A stretch of 64,000 bases of DNA from Bradyrhizobium neotropicale (GCF_001641695.1 NZ_LSEF01000085.1:202654-266653), one strand, 5' to 3'; counted from the first letter of the stretch, positions 1 through 7,639 are shown. Notes: generated by a model from the letters alone, not told the origin. Numbers and translations: made by a program.

Positions 1-2
1 GG

Positions 3-302
3 CGGGATGACCTCGATACCGCGTTCCGCCACCTCGACCTCTACGACCGCTTCGGCTGCCCCGGCGGTCACATCCAGGCGGCGTTCCGCTGCCTGACGCG
101 GTTCGGCGCCCAGATCGATCCCAAGGTTGCCGAGACGCTGGACAGCCGCGTGCACGCCTGCTGGATCAACCCGGCGGCACAGCCGCAGCAGGCGGCGGCC
201 GCGGCCTCGCAGCCCGCCGCGCCGACGACCGGCGCGACGCCGCCGCAGCCGGCGGCGAGCCCATCGCCTGCGGCCAGCCCGACGCCGGCGCCCCAGAAAT
301 AG
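3..302 (+). CDS. C-terminal part of a glucan-biosynthesis-associated protein (5' end outside window)
   Basis: An open frame enters from the left edge and stops at a TAG at 300-302. The first 65 or so residues are a folded-looking segment with spaced cysteines (FGCPGGHIQAAFRC, then HACWIN). After that comes a low-complexity Ala/Pro/Gln tail of about 45 residues. Its position just before the GH17-GT2 glucan synthase, on the same strand, suggests the small protein often labelled beta-1-3, beta-1-6-glucan biosynthesis protein in Bradyrhizobium. That name is from memory and family context. Only the frame, the tail and the neighbour are seen directly. Confidence 0.55.
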   Translation, partial: RDDLDTAFRHLDLYDRFGCPGGHIQAAFRCLTRFGAQIDPKVAETLDSRVHACWINPAAQPQQAAAAASQPAAPTTGATPPQPAASPSPAASPTPAPQK

Positions 303-517
303 CCGCGATCGTTTCAGCCTGCGTTCAGGAACGATCGGCGATAGCAGCGGTTGGCACCGCCACGCTGCTTTCCGAAAGACATGCCCTCGTAAGGACATGA
401 GGCCATGACAGTTGTGAAACCGCGCGGCGGAGGTATGCTCCATTTGCCGCGGACTTGGTCGGATCTCGGGGTCGGATCCGCTTCCCTGCCACCTCAGCCC
501 CGTTTGGTTTAGCCGCG

Positions 518-3187
518 ATGCGCGTTGTCGCCGCCGTTCTGTTGCTTGTGTCCGTGCTCCACGCGGGCATCTGGGTAGTCTTGCGCGACAAGGAACCCGC
601 ACCCGACTTCAAGGGGCTCCTGCCGAGCGTCTCCTACGCGCCGTTCGCGGGTTCAGGCCACCCCGACGTCGACAACATTCCGACGATTGAGCAGATCCGC
701 GCCGACATGAAGACGCTGTCGACGATGACACGCGCGATCCGTCTCTATTCGTCCACGGGCGGTGTGGAGCTGGTGCCGCCGATTGCGGCCGAGTTCGGCC
801 TCAAGGTCACCGTCGGCGCCTGGATCGACAAGGACAAGGATCGCAACGAGCGCGAGATCAAGGCCGCGATCGAGCTCGCCCGCAAGAACAGCAACGTCAT
901 CGGCGTCGTCGTCGGCAACGAGGTGATCTACCGCGGCGAGCAGAAGGTCGAAGACCTCATCGAGATGATCAAGAAGGTCAGGAGCGCGGTCCGCGTTCCC
1001 GTCACCACCGGCGAGATCTGGAACATCTGGCGCGACAATCCGGACCTTGCCTCGAACGTCGACTTCATCGCCGCCCACGTCCTGCCCTACTGGGAAAACT
1101 TCCGCTCGGATCAGGCGGTCGACCAGGCCGTCGACCGCTACAACCTGCTGCGCAACCTGTTCCCGGGCAAGCGCATCGTGATCGCCGAGTTCGGCTGGCC
1201 GAGCGCCGGCTACAACTTGCGCAACGCCGACCCCGGTCCGTTCCAGCAGGCGCTGACGCTGCGCAACTTCGTCAGTCGCGCCGAAGCGCTCGGCATGGAA
1301 TACAACATCGTCGAGGCGATCGATCAGCCCTGGAAGTTCTTCGAAGGCGGCGTCGGTCCGTACTGGGGAATCCTCAACGCCAGCCGCGAGCCGAAATTCG
1401 CGTGGACCGGCCCGGTCGAGAATCCCGATTACTGGAAGCTGATGACGATCGCGCTCTTGGTCGGCATCCTCCTGTCGCTGCCGATCCTGCGACTGGAACA
1501 GCCGACCGCGAAGCAGGCCTTCCTGCTGTCGGCAACCGCCAACGGCGTCGGCGCCTGGGCCGCGACCGTGTTCGCTTTCTGGAACGGGCATTATTTCATC
1601 TTCGGCTCGGCCTTCGCGCTGACGCTCGGCATGATCCTGCTTGTTCCGCTCGTCCTCATTGCGATGGCCCGCGTCGACGAGATCGCGGCGGTCGCCTTCG
1701 GCCGGCCGCCGCAGCGGCTGCTGGCCAAGGGCAAGCCGATCGCTGACGTACCCGAGAACTACTGCCCGAAGGTCTCGATCCACATCCCCGCTTATTTCGA
1801 GCCGGTCGACATGCTGAAGCAGACGCTCGATGCGCTGTCGCGGCTGAACTATCCGAACTACGAATGCGTGGTCATCATCAACAACACGCCCGATCCGGCC
1901 TTCTGGCAACCGATCCAGGACCACTGCCGCGCGCTCGGTGAACGCTTCAAGTTCATCAACGCCGAGAAGGTGCAGGGCTTCAAGGCCGGCGCGCTGCGGA
2001 TTGCGATGGACCGCACCGCGGCGGATGCCGAGATCATCGGCATTCTCGATGCCGACTATGTCGTTGATCCCGACTGGCTGAAGGATCTCGTGCCGGCGTT
2101 CGCCGATCCGCGCGTCGGCCTCGTGCAGGCGCCGCAGGAGCACCGCGACGGCGACCTGTCGATCATGCACTACATCATGAACGGCGAGTACGCGGGCTTC
2201 TTCGACATCGGCATGGTCCAGCGCAACGAGGCCAACGCCATCATCGTGCACGGCACGATGTGCCTGATCCGCCGCGCCGCAATGGACATGGCCGGCGGTT
2301 GGTCGAGCGACACCATCTGCGAGGACTCCGATCTCGGCCTCGCGATCCAGGAGCTTGGCTGGACCACCCACTACACCAACCACCGCTATGGCCAGGGCCT
2401 GCTGCCGGACACCTATGAGGCCTTCAAGAAACAGCGTCACCGCTGGGCCTATGGCGGCCTCCAGATCGTGAAGAAGCACTGGCGCCACTTCATGCCCGGC
2501 AGGAGCCGGCTGACGCCCGACCAGAAGCGCGAGTACGGTCTCGGCTGGCTGAACTGGTTAGGGGCCGAAAGTCTCGGCGTGGTCGTGGCGCTGCTCAACC
2601 TCGTCTGGGTGCCGATCGTCGCGTTTGCCGACATCGCCATTCCCGACAAGATTTTGACGCTGCCGATCATCGCCGCCTTCATCGTCTCGCTGGCACACTT
2701 CCTGTCGATGTACCGCCTGCGCGTCGCGGTGAAGCCCGGCCAGATGCTGGGCGCCATGATCGCGGCGATGAGCGTGCAATGGACGGTGTCGCGCGCGGTC
2801 GCTCAAGGACTGATCACCGAGCACATCGCATTCGCGCGCACCTCCAAGGGCGGCCTGTCGCGCATGTCGATCGAATTCCAGGCGTTCTGGGAGGCCGTGA
2901 TCGGCACCCTGCTCCTGGTCGGCGCCGGCGTCCTGATCGCCTCCAACAGTTTCAGGCAGATCACCGAGATCTACATCTTCGCCGGCGTACTGGTGCTGCA
3001 GAGCCTGCCGTTCCTTGCCGCGGTGGCGATCGCAATCCTCGAGCTCAGCCGCATCAACTCGTTCCAGTTCTGGCGCGACAGCGCGATCCGCACCGCCGAG
3101 CTGATCGGCCTTCGCCCCGTCGCGCTGCCGACACCGGCCGGTTCCCCCCAACCCGTGCCGAGCGAGGTCCGCCGCGAGGCGAACTAA
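518..3187 (+). CDS. ndvB: Beta-1,3-glucan synthase-like protein, GH17 domain fused to GT2 glycosyltransferase (NdvB type of Bradyrhizobium)
   Basis: An 889-residue inner-membrane protein likely making cyclic beta-(1,3)/(1,6)-glucans of the periplasm, important for osmotic adaptation and nodulation in Bradyrhizobium. Residues 1-20 form a membrane anchor. Residues about 30-310 resemble glycoside hydrolase family 17, with the acid/base Glu135 in GNEV and nucleophile Glu224 in AEFGWPS. Several membrane segments follow (about 310-400). A family 2 glycosyltransferase domain then carries D511-A-D513 and the processive-synthase motif QRHRW (639-643), with further membrane helices to the C-terminus. 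An upstream in-frame ATG at 455 would add 21 non-hydrophobic residues; the ATG at 518 puts the membrane anchor at the N-terminus and is preferred. The roughly 100-kDa size fits B. japonicum NdvB, not the much larger Sinorhizobium NdvB. The symbol is from family knowledge. Confidence 0.8.
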   Translation: MRVVAAVLLLVSVLHAGIWVVLRDKEPAPDFKGLLPSVSYAPFAGSGHPDVDNIPTIEQIRADMKTLSTMTRAIRLYSSTGGVELVPPIAAEFGLKVTVGAWIDKDKDRNEREIKAAIELARKNSNVIGVVVGNEVIYRGEQKVEDLIEMIKKVRSAVRVPVTTGEIWNIWRDNPDLASNVDFIAAHVLPYWENFRSDQAVDQAVDRYNLLRNLFPGKRIVIAEFGWPSAGYNLRNADPGPFQQALTLRNFVSRAEALGMEYNIVEAIDQPWKFFEGGVGPYWGILNASREPKFAWTGPVENPDYWKLMTIALLVGILLSLPILRLEQPTAKQAFLLSATANGVGAWAATVFAFWNGHYFIFGSAFALTLGMILLVPLVLIAMARVDEIAAVAFGRPPQRLLAKGKPIADVPENYCPKVSIHIPAYFEPVDMLKQTLDALSRLNYPNYECVVIINNTPDPAFWQPIQDHCRALGERFKFINAEKVQGFKAGALRIAMDRTAADAEIIGILDADYVVDPDWLKDLVPAFADPRVGLVQAPQEHRDGDLSIMHYIMNGEYAGFFDIGMVQRNEANAIIVHGTMCLIRRAAMDMAGGWSSDTICEDSDLGLAIQELGWTTHYTNHRYGQGLLPDTYEAFKKQRHRWAYGGLQIVKKHWRHFMPGRSRLTPDQKREYGLGWLNWLGAESLGVVVALLNLVWVPIVAFADIAIPDKILTLPIIAAFIVSLAHFLSMYRLRVAVKPGQMLGAMIAAMSVQWTVSRAVAQGLITEHIAFARTSKGGLSRMSIEFQAFWEAVIGTLLLVGAGVLIASNSFRQITEIYIFAGVLVLQSLPFLAAVAIAILELSRINSFQFWRDSAIRTAELIGLRPVALPTPAGSPQPVPSEVRREAN

Positions 3188-3496
3188 CTGGCCAAGCACT
3201 GTGGCGTCATCCCGCACACTTCGGCGTGGATGACGCGGCGCCAATCGCGTTGAGAATTCCTGCCTAAACGGCGGAAACGCCGGAAGAATCCCTGCCCCTG
3301 CTGCGAAGTTCGGCGCCCACCCGCACTATTGACCTGAGCGGCCGCTCCCCCTACACAGCGCGGGCCGAAAGCATGATCCGGAAATGGCCTTACCGGTTTT
3401 CCCCGCGACGCACGATCAGACGTGGCGGCAAGACATGCTTCTCGAATGACCGAAGACGATGGCGACCGATCTCGCAAAGCCATCCAGCGGCCATGG
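3188..3496. other. Intergenic region with a fragment of a common rhizobial repeat
   Basis: No convincing gene is seen between the glucan synthase and tRNA-Lys. Around 3370-3405 the sequence AAGCATGATCCGGAAA followed by an ACCGGTTTTCC arm resembles one half of a short dispersed palindromic repeat familiar from Bradyrhizobium and Rhodopseudomonas intergenic DNA. The tRNA promoter should lie near the right end, but I could not pick it out with confidence. Confidence 0.4.
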
Positions 3497-3572
3497 GAGC
3501 GCGTAGCTCAGCCGGTAGAGCACGTGACTTTTAATCACGGGGTCCTGGGTTCGAGCCCCAGCGCGCTCACCA
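3497..3572 (+). tRNA. tRNA-Lys (anticodon TTT)
   Basis: A complete 76-nt cloverleaf. The acceptor stem GAGCGCG (3497-3503) pairs with CGCGCTC (3562-3568), followed by discriminator A and an encoded CCA (3570-3572). The anticodon stem CGTGA/TCACG encloses the loop CTTTTAA with anticodon TTT at 3530-3532. The T arm contains the GGTTCGAGCCCC signature. The 3' end borders a decayed accessory stretch, a usual integration point for genomic islands. Confidence 0.97.
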
Positions 3573-3692
3573 ATAAGGCAAACAATTTCATTTGGTTAGG
3601 TCCGACACCGCATAGCCAGTGCTGATCGTCATCTGGTCGTGCAACGCTGATTATCCCCAACCTCCGAGAACGCTCGCTGCCATCCGGTTCAC

Positions 3693-3706
3693 TTGGGATT
3701 GATCAA
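3693..3706 (+). promoter_or_regulatory. Possible imperfect FNR/FixK-type box
   Basis: TTGGGATTGATCAA keeps one perfect half-site (GATCAA), but the other arm is TTGG, not TTGA. Its centre lies about 85 bases before the start of the tiny membrane peptide at 3785, a workable distance for a class II activator site plus leader. With one mismatch in the conserved arm this is only suggestive; the better match at 5761-5774 makes it worth noting. Confidence 0.25.
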
Positions 3707-3784
3707 GGGTCGTCAGGCCAGCGTAAGCGCGACGCCCTACCCTCCAGACTAGCTTGAGCAGGCGGCTGGCTGGCGAGCGCGACC

Positions 3785-3874
3785 ATGAGGCGCGATAGCT
3801 TCTATTTTCTCTTTGCGCTCGCGTGGATGGTGGTGGTGATCGGCTGGCTACTTTTTGTGATGTTCGCTGAATAA
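3785..3874 (+). CDS. Tiny single-pass membrane peptide (29 aa), hypothetical
   Basis: ATG to TAA encodes 29 residues: a basic N-terminus (MRRD), then one continuous hydrophobic stretch (FYFLFALAWMVVVIGWLLF) and a short acidic end. This fits a single inner-membrane helix with the N-terminus inside. A strong hairpin starts four bases after the stop codon (3878-3899), which supports a real transcript ending there. The Shine-Dalgarno is weak (GCGAG). Function unknown; similar tiny membrane peptides often bind larger membrane complexes. Confidence 0.45.
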   Translation: MRRDSFYFLFALAWMVVVIGWLLFVMFAE

Positions 3875-3877
3875 GAA

Positions 3878-3899
3878 AGGCCGCCTCTGTTGGCGGCCT
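3878..3899 (+). terminator. Hairpin terminator after the 29-aa peptide
   Basis: AGGCCGCC, a 6-base loop, then GGCGGCCT: a perfect 8-bp GC-rich stem directly after the stop codon at 3872-3874, followed by CTTATC. A near copy of this hairpin with one mismatch occurs at 4087-4106, also followed by CTTATCC, so the element is locally duplicated. Confidence 0.6.
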
Positions 3900-4228
3900 C
3901 TTATCCGCTATCCAGTGCTGGCCTGCTTCCGGGTTCTGTGGCTGGCCTAATTTCCGTTAACGAACGCGTAAGGCCGGCGTCAGTGCCTCGTGGTACTTTT
4001 GGCAATCATCTAATTCCCACTTGGATGATTGATGGCCGAGGCCCGGTTTGGATTCGCCTCCGTCTCCGGGCCTCGCCTCGCAAGTAAGGCCGCCAGTTGG
4101 CAGCCTCTTATCCACACCCACGACAGGCTGTGGCTCGGCGCCGTTCCGACCCACCGGGAATCGATAATTTGACTCGGCGCTGGCGGCGCCATTCTTGGCG
4201 GCATGCGCTCTCGCCGTCGATACACGAA
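3900..4228. other. Gene-poor stretch with a duplicated hairpin
   Basis: No gene is supported here. It contains the second, degenerate copy of the AGGCCGCC hairpin (4087-4106) and an imperfect GAGGCCCGG / CCGGGCCTC inverted repeat near 4037-4074. Open frames crossing it lack recognisable domains or ribosome-binding sites. Confidence 0.4.
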
Positions 4229-4536
4229 ATGGACCGCGGCCCTGCCGATTGGCTGGCCGATGGCCATGTCACCTGCAACATCCAGTGCCTGAACGGCCGC
4301 TGCGATCGCAGGGTCGACGTCCGGCTCGACACTCTTCCACAGGATCAGCCGTGGTCGCGTGTTGGCTTACGCATGGTCTGCTCAGAGTGTGGCGCCCTGG
4401 GATCTGTGAACATCTCCCCAACTGGCATGACATCCCCCGGCAAGTTACGCATCAAGCATGGGCTACAGGTTCTGATTCCAGCAATGAAACTCACCACCGA
4501 ACGCCCCTTCGCCAACCCCGAAGCCGCCGCACGTAA
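4229..4536 (+). pseudogene. Frameshifted zinc-ribbon-type small protein
   Basis: From the ATG at 4229 the frame reads a plausible small protein with a Cys pair (CNIQCLNGRC), the motif RLDTLPQDQPWSRVG and a second pair CSECG, as in small rhizobial zinc-ribbon hypotheticals. Right after SVNIS, near 4413-4420, the natural continuation (LPNWHDIPRQ) is found in a different frame, which runs to a stop at 4536. This looks like a single-base indel inactivating or truncating the gene. The family resemblance is from memory, so the frameshift call is inference from the switch of sensible sequence between frames. Confidence 0.45.
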
Positions 4537-4600
4537 GCTGGTCGAGCTCGCCGCCAACATTGAGGCTGTCCAAGACGGCCGCATGGCGCAGGTTAACTCT
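4484..4600 (+). pseudogene. N-terminal fragment of a small conserved hypothetical protein
   Basis: The ATG at 4484 opens a frame reading MKLTTERPFANPEAAARKLV and then LAANIEAVQDGRM, which looks like the start of a roughly 90-residue rhizobial hypothetical protein. After QDGRM the frame turns into low-similarity sequence running into the next gene's leader, so only the first 38 residues look genuine. Read as a remnant in a decaying region. Confidence 0.35.
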
Positions 4601-4671
4601 TGCGCGCCGGTTTGGCCGAGCGCACGCTTGCCAAGCGTTTTCTCAAAAAGAACCTCCGGAGGGATGCGACC

Positions 4672-5088
4672 ATGCCAAGGGTCAAGCAAGCTTCGAAGCA
4701 AAAACGCACAGCCAAAGCCGCCGCCATGAAGGTGCTGGGTGCCGCCGGACTGGGTCTTTCGCTGATGGGTAGTGCATCCGCATCCACGATGCCCACTGCT
4801 GGTATCCCGCAATCTGATAATACCTCGCCCAATCAGCGCTTCCTTCTTGGCGAAGAGGAAATGGCCGACGTCAGTCTCGCCACGTTCCATCTCTTCGACA
4901 AAGAGAACGTTGGCACCGGTTTCCAACAGATCGCGCGTGGCTGCGGCTGCGGCGGCTGTCGTGGTTGCGGCTGCGGAGGCTGCCGAGGCTGCGGCTGCGC
5001 TGGCTGCCGAGGTTGCGGTTGCGGCGGCGGCAATACCTCCGGGTACGGCGGCGGCCAAGCGTCCCAATCGGGCGGCCAGCCTCAATGA
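4672..5088 (+). CDS. Exported Cys/Gly-repeat peptide (138 aa), possible modified-peptide precursor
   Basis: An ATG at 4672 sits 8 bases after GGAGGG (4658-4663). The product has a basic N-terminus (about 1-19), a hydrophobic segment (20-37) ending in ASASTM like a signal peptide, and a middle acidic block GEEEMADVSLATFHLFDKEN (60-79). Residues 90-120 are an 8-residue repeat, GCGCGGCR, in about 3.5 copies giving 11 cysteines, followed by a Gly/Ser/Gln tail. The constant middle block followed by a Cys/Gly repeat recalls ribosomal peptide precursors (heterocycle- or crosslink-bearing types), but no maturase, protease or transporter is visible nearby. An exported metal-binding Cys-rich protein is an equal alternative. 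The gene is intact amid pseudogenes. Confidence 0.75.
   Translation: MPRVKQASKQKRTAKAAAMKVLGAAGLGLSLMGSASASTMPTAGIPQSDNTSPNQRFLLGEEEMADVSLATFHLFDKENVGTGFQQIARGCGCGGCRGCGCGGCRGCGCAGCRGCGCGGGNTSGYGGGQASQSGGQPQ
4939..5031 (+). repeat. 24-bp in-frame tandem repeat coding GCGCGGCR units
   Basis: Three and a half copies of a 24-bp unit of GGCTGCGGCTGCGG type encode residues 90-120 of the Cys/Gly-rich peptide. Copies differ mainly at third codon positions (GGC/GGT, TGC/TGT, CGT/CGA) and by one Gly-to-Ala change. The silent differences argue that the amino-acid repeat is under selection and not a fresh slippage product. Confidence 0.8.
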
Positions 5089-5488
5089 TTTTGCCGCTCG
5101 GCCGGCGCTTCAAGCTCCACCCAACGAGCGCCATGGCAGTAGTCTTCCGGACAGGAACTTGCCGCGCACGCGGTCGGAGATCTCCGCGCGATGGTTGCTC
5201 GCCGTCTCAAGTAAGCCGGCGCGCTCGAACGCCCTGAGTTCGTCGATGATGTGCTGATCCCGCCCCCATAGCCGCGGATCAGACTCCGACGAGGAGTCCG
5301 CCCTCGATAGCTATCGAGATACCTAGGGATTACTCCCAGAGCGCATCTCACTCTGCCGCTCCTTCCCGGTACAGTGGCTTTGCGCGCGGCGGTGCGCATA
5401 GAGAGGGACGGCTCCGGCGTGTACCCAGCCTCGCGTGCCGGGGCCGTTCTCGTTTGCAGTCGGACTGCATCGAGCGCGAGGAATAGCC
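5089..5488. other. Intergenic region, two adjacent palindromes
   Basis: No gene is supported over these 400 bases. The minus strand around 5100-5230 gives a protein-like reading (ELRAFERAGLLE, then EISDRVRGKFLSG) without a start, possibly a remnant of a small regulator. Two neighbouring inverted repeats at 5282-5298 and 5303-5318 are listed separately. Confidence 0.35.
5282..5318. promoter_or_regulatory. Hairpin plus perfect 16-bp palindrome
   Basis: GACTCC-GACGA-GGAGTC (5282-5298) is a 6-bp stem. It is followed at 5303-5318 by the perfect palindrome CTCGATAGCTATCGAG. The pair lies about 170 bases upstream of the ribbon-helix-helix gene. It could be an operator or the end of an upstream transcript; no T-run follows, which argues against an intrinsic terminator. 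Confidence 0.3.
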
Positions 5489-5764
5489 GTGAAATCCCCG
5501 GTAGCGAAACGATCCATCGTCGTCGACGGCCACAGGACCAGCGTCAGCATCGAGGAGGCCTTCTGGACTGGCCTGAAAGAGATTTCCAGCCTGCGCAACA
5601 TGACGCTCTCGCAGTTGGTCGGAGAGATCGACCGCAACCGCCAGCAAGGTAATCTATCCTCCGCGATACGCGTGTTCGTCCTCGGTTACTTTAAGAACCT
5701 CGCCGCGTCGACCCAGCTTCAGCAGAAAGTGCCGGCACCGCAGCCATCCCGCGATCGAGCTTGA
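5489..5764 (+). CDS. Ribbon-helix-helix domain protein
   Basis: A GTG start at 5489 follows GAGGA at 5479-5483, about 5 bases upstream. The 91-residue product reads KRSIVVDGHRTSVSIEEAFW then LKEISSLRNMTLSQLVGEID and a C-terminal SSAIRVFVLGYFK segment. This is the pattern of the RHH_4 family of small ribbon-helix-helix proteins common in Alphaproteobacteria: a beta strand for DNA contact followed by two helices. Likely a dimeric DNA-binding regulator; target unknown. Its stop codon lies inside a FixK-like palindrome that may drive the next tiny gene. Confidence 0.85.
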   Translation: MKSPVAKRSIVVDGHRTSVSIEEAFWTGLKEISSLRNMTLSQLVGEIDRNRQQGNLSSAIRVFVLGYFKNLAASTQLQQKVPAPQPSRDRA

Positions 5765-5774
5765 TCTAGCTCAA
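5761..5774 (+). promoter_or_regulatory. FixK2/FNR-type box
   Basis: TTGATCTAGCTCAA matches TTGA-N6-TCAA, the core of FixK2/FNR-family operators, with both arms perfect. The centre is at 5767.5. A class II activator site centred about 41.5 bases before a transcription start would place the start near 5809, leaving a leader of about 22 bases before the peptide gene at 5831. The box overlaps the stop codon of the preceding gene. The sequence match is seen; the regulation is inferred. Confidence 0.5.
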
Positions 5775-5830
5775 TGCTCGCTTGCCAGTCGGGCGCCTGC
5801 TTCGAGGTGGGGCAGCCCCGGGGGCGCAAC

Positions 5831-5920
5831 ATGACGCGCGACCGAACAACGATGATCCATGTGCTGACCTGGATGCTAGCTGCGGGCGGCCTGCTAGTGC
5901 TCGTATCCGTCTTGTGGTGA
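5831..5920 (+). CDS. Tiny single-pass membrane peptide (29 aa), possibly oxygen-regulated
   Basis: ATG to TGA encodes 29 residues: a short charged N-terminus (MTRDRTT) and one hydrophobic helix (MIHVLTWMLAAGGLLVLVSV) ending in LW. The start is preceded by a purine-rich GGGGGC. The FixK-like box at 5761-5774 is at a suitable distance to activate it under low oxygen. No homologue is recognised. Small oxidase-associated helices (CydX or CcoQ-like) are possible analogues but nothing here proves that. Confidence 0.45.
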   Translation: MTRDRTTMIHVLTWMLAAGGLLVLVSVLW

Positions 5921-6076
5921 GCCACGCATCTGAGCGCGGGACCGAAGGCAGAAGCACTGCCCAAATTCGCCTAGCGCGCTGTCCCGCCTGGCCTGACGCG
6001 TCAACTAAAGCACAATCGCGTCCTGCACGAGCGTGTGCTACTTATCGCCTGGGTCAGGGTTGAACTGCGAGTTGTC

Positions 6077-6301
6077 ATGAGCAGCATTCCCCTGGACTTT
6101 CAAAGACAGTGCGAACGGCGGTGGACCACCCGACTTCAGCAGCAAGCGGAGCCGGCGGCTCGATGGCATCGGTTTGAAAAGCGGGATCCGGAGCTAGCCG
6201 CCCAGCCCTGGCACGAGAAAACCGACAAGCTGAACCAATCGGATTTGACGTCCGCGCCCAGCAGAGTGCGTGCGGACCGAAGCGCGCGCTGTTCTCCGTG
6301 A
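6077..6301 (+). CDS. Small conserved hypothetical protein (74 aa)
   Basis: The ATG at 6077 opens a frame beginning MSSIPLDFQRQCERRWTTRL, an N-terminus that looks like a recurrent short basic protein of Bradyrhizobium genomes. The rest is polar and low in complexity, with no membrane segment and no metal motif. The Shine-Dalgarno is weak. Likely a real but uncharacterised gene; possibly truncated at its C-terminus. Confidence 0.45.
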   Translation: MSSIPLDFQRQCERRWTTRLQQQAEPAARWHRFEKRDPELAAQPWHEKTDKLNQSDLTSAPSRVRADRSARCSP

Positions 6302-6796
6302 GCAGATCGGGCGATGAACCGCGAGCAGGGCTTGGCGGCCCGGCACACGCCCCCGCCGAAGATGTGCCGAGCCTAGCCATGCCAGCGCGCTGGTCGACCC
6401 GACCGGCTGGAACCAATCATGGCGACAATGTGGCTGCTCCGCTAGAGCTTGGATGCAACACTGTCGACGGAAATAGAAACCCGCCAGCGTGAACAAGGCG
6501 GCACTACGTCCGGCTCGTGAAGACAGACATCGCTTAACCCAGACGGTCCTACTCGAAGGAAGCCCGCCATTCGCGACGGGCTCAAGTCCAAGGGAGGATA
6601 AGCGTCATGAAGGACGCGACAAAAGCCTACGGCGAGTCGCGCCGATGCGGTGTGTCGCGATCGACACGGTGGACAACAAAGCGCTCGTAGCGCTACACGC
6701 AAGGAATGACAGATCGGGGCTCGCCCCGCCCATTTGACGATCCGATCAAAGTGCCTGGTGACGCTGCGCGATGCCGGCGATTACATCGCTGGGCTT
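6302..6796. other. Gene-poor region with a small gene remnant
   Basis: No intact gene is supported. Near 6758-6805 a frame reads VTLRDAGDYIAGLLP, resembling the N-terminus of a short rhizobial hypothetical protein, then loses the pattern. The 14-mer GACGATCCGATCAA occurs at 6736-6749 and again at 6803-6816. These fit a decayed region. Confidence 0.35.
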
Positions 6797-7111
6797 CTAC
6801 CGGACGATCCGATCAAGGCGGCAGCCCGTTATACAACCAAATATCTGATCTTTCATTTGGGCGCCTACCCGGCAACCCCTAATGCAAGCGCGCACATCGT
6901 CGCCCCACACACGGCCCTTGGTTTGAGAATTTGAGATACACCGATTGTTGCATGCCTTGTCGTTATCGGGGCATTTGGACAAACAAGCTGCAAGGCCAAG
7001 TCGCTCGCCTTCTGAAAATGTCGCTTCTTGGGCGGTTGCGAGCGTCGTCGTTGTCGCCGTAATACAAAGGGCGAGCGTGAATGCGCTCTTTAGGATTTCT
7101 GTCGCTGACAT
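6797..7111 (-). CDS. Secreted cysteine-rich hypothetical protein (104 aa)
   Basis: The start at 7111 follows a good AGGAA on the minus strand. Residues 1-27 are a signal peptide (hydrophobic TLALCITATTTTLATAQ, probable cleavage after ATAQ or nearby). The mature part has eight cysteines in C-x3-C style pairs: CLSKC, CNNRC, CIRGC and CITGC, spaced roughly evenly. This suggests two disulphide-linked helical hairpins in the periplasm. No family name is recognised. It is one of the few intact genes in the decayed stretch after tRNA-Lys. Confidence 0.7.
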   Translation of the reverse strand: MSATEILKSAFTLALCITATTTTLATAQEATFSEGERLGLAACLSKCPDNDKACNNRCISNSQTKGRVWGDDVRACIRGCRVGAQMKDQIFGCITGCRLDRIVR

Positions 7112-7250
7112 TATTTCCTGACTCTGTTTGAGACCTCGGAAAACAGCGTACGCCGGACACACCACCAAGGCGCAAGGCGGAAGAAATATCGGATCGTGAA
7201 GTAGCTCGCCAGCCTGAACCGGCGGGCCTCGTGTTCAACGCCTAGCCGTC

Positions 7251-7457
7251 CTAGCGGAGTTCCTGTTCGATCGCTTTCAGCCGCTTTCTAAGAGCGTGAT
7301 CTATGGCGCTGGCTTCTCTTGGCGCGATTCTTCCCGTCGCAATATCGGCCAGCATCCTGCCCTGAAACGTTGCGATCTGCTCCAGCGTCATCTGCTCGAT
7401 TTGAGCAATCCGCGCCTCAACATCGGCATTTACTTCCGCCGCTTTCCTATTGCGCAT
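7251..7457 (-). CDS. Small hypothetical coiled-coil protein (68 aa)
   Basis: The ATG at 7457 is preceded on the minus strand by AGAGGAG at a correct distance. The 68-residue product is highly helical and charged: heptad-like VEARIAQIEQMTLEQIATFQ, then a basic C-terminal helix (HALRKRLKAIEQ). It is probably cytoplasmic. No domain is recognised. The ribosome-binding site and amphipathic pattern make it a believable gene. Confidence 0.65.
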   Translation of the reverse strand: MRNRKAAEVNADVEARIAQIEQMTLEQIATFQGRMLADIATGRIAPREASAIDHALRKRLKAIEQELR

Positions 7458-7639
7458 GTTCCGCGCTCCTCTGATGAGTCGCGATTTTGATCCTGGACCC
7501 CGGCAGCACCGAAGCAAACGCCAGCACCGCCGGGATTGTGGATAACTACCGCCTCAGCCGGCGGGCGTGTGCCGCCAGCCGCTGCCGGTTGCGTTTCCTG
7601 TGTGATCGGCGCCGGCGCTTCATGGCTGCTGCTTCAGAA

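Noticed and set aside
4833..5134. Pro/Gln- or Arg/Ser-repeat proteins opposite the Cys/Gly peptide
   Set aside because: These are the antisense readings of the 24-bp repeat; no start context supports them.
6736..6816. Regulatory repeat GACGATCCGATCAA (two copies)
   Set aside because: The copies fall in a degenerate region with no promoter or gene positioned to use them; spacing within the TTGA...TCAA arms (8 bases) does not fit FixK/FNR.
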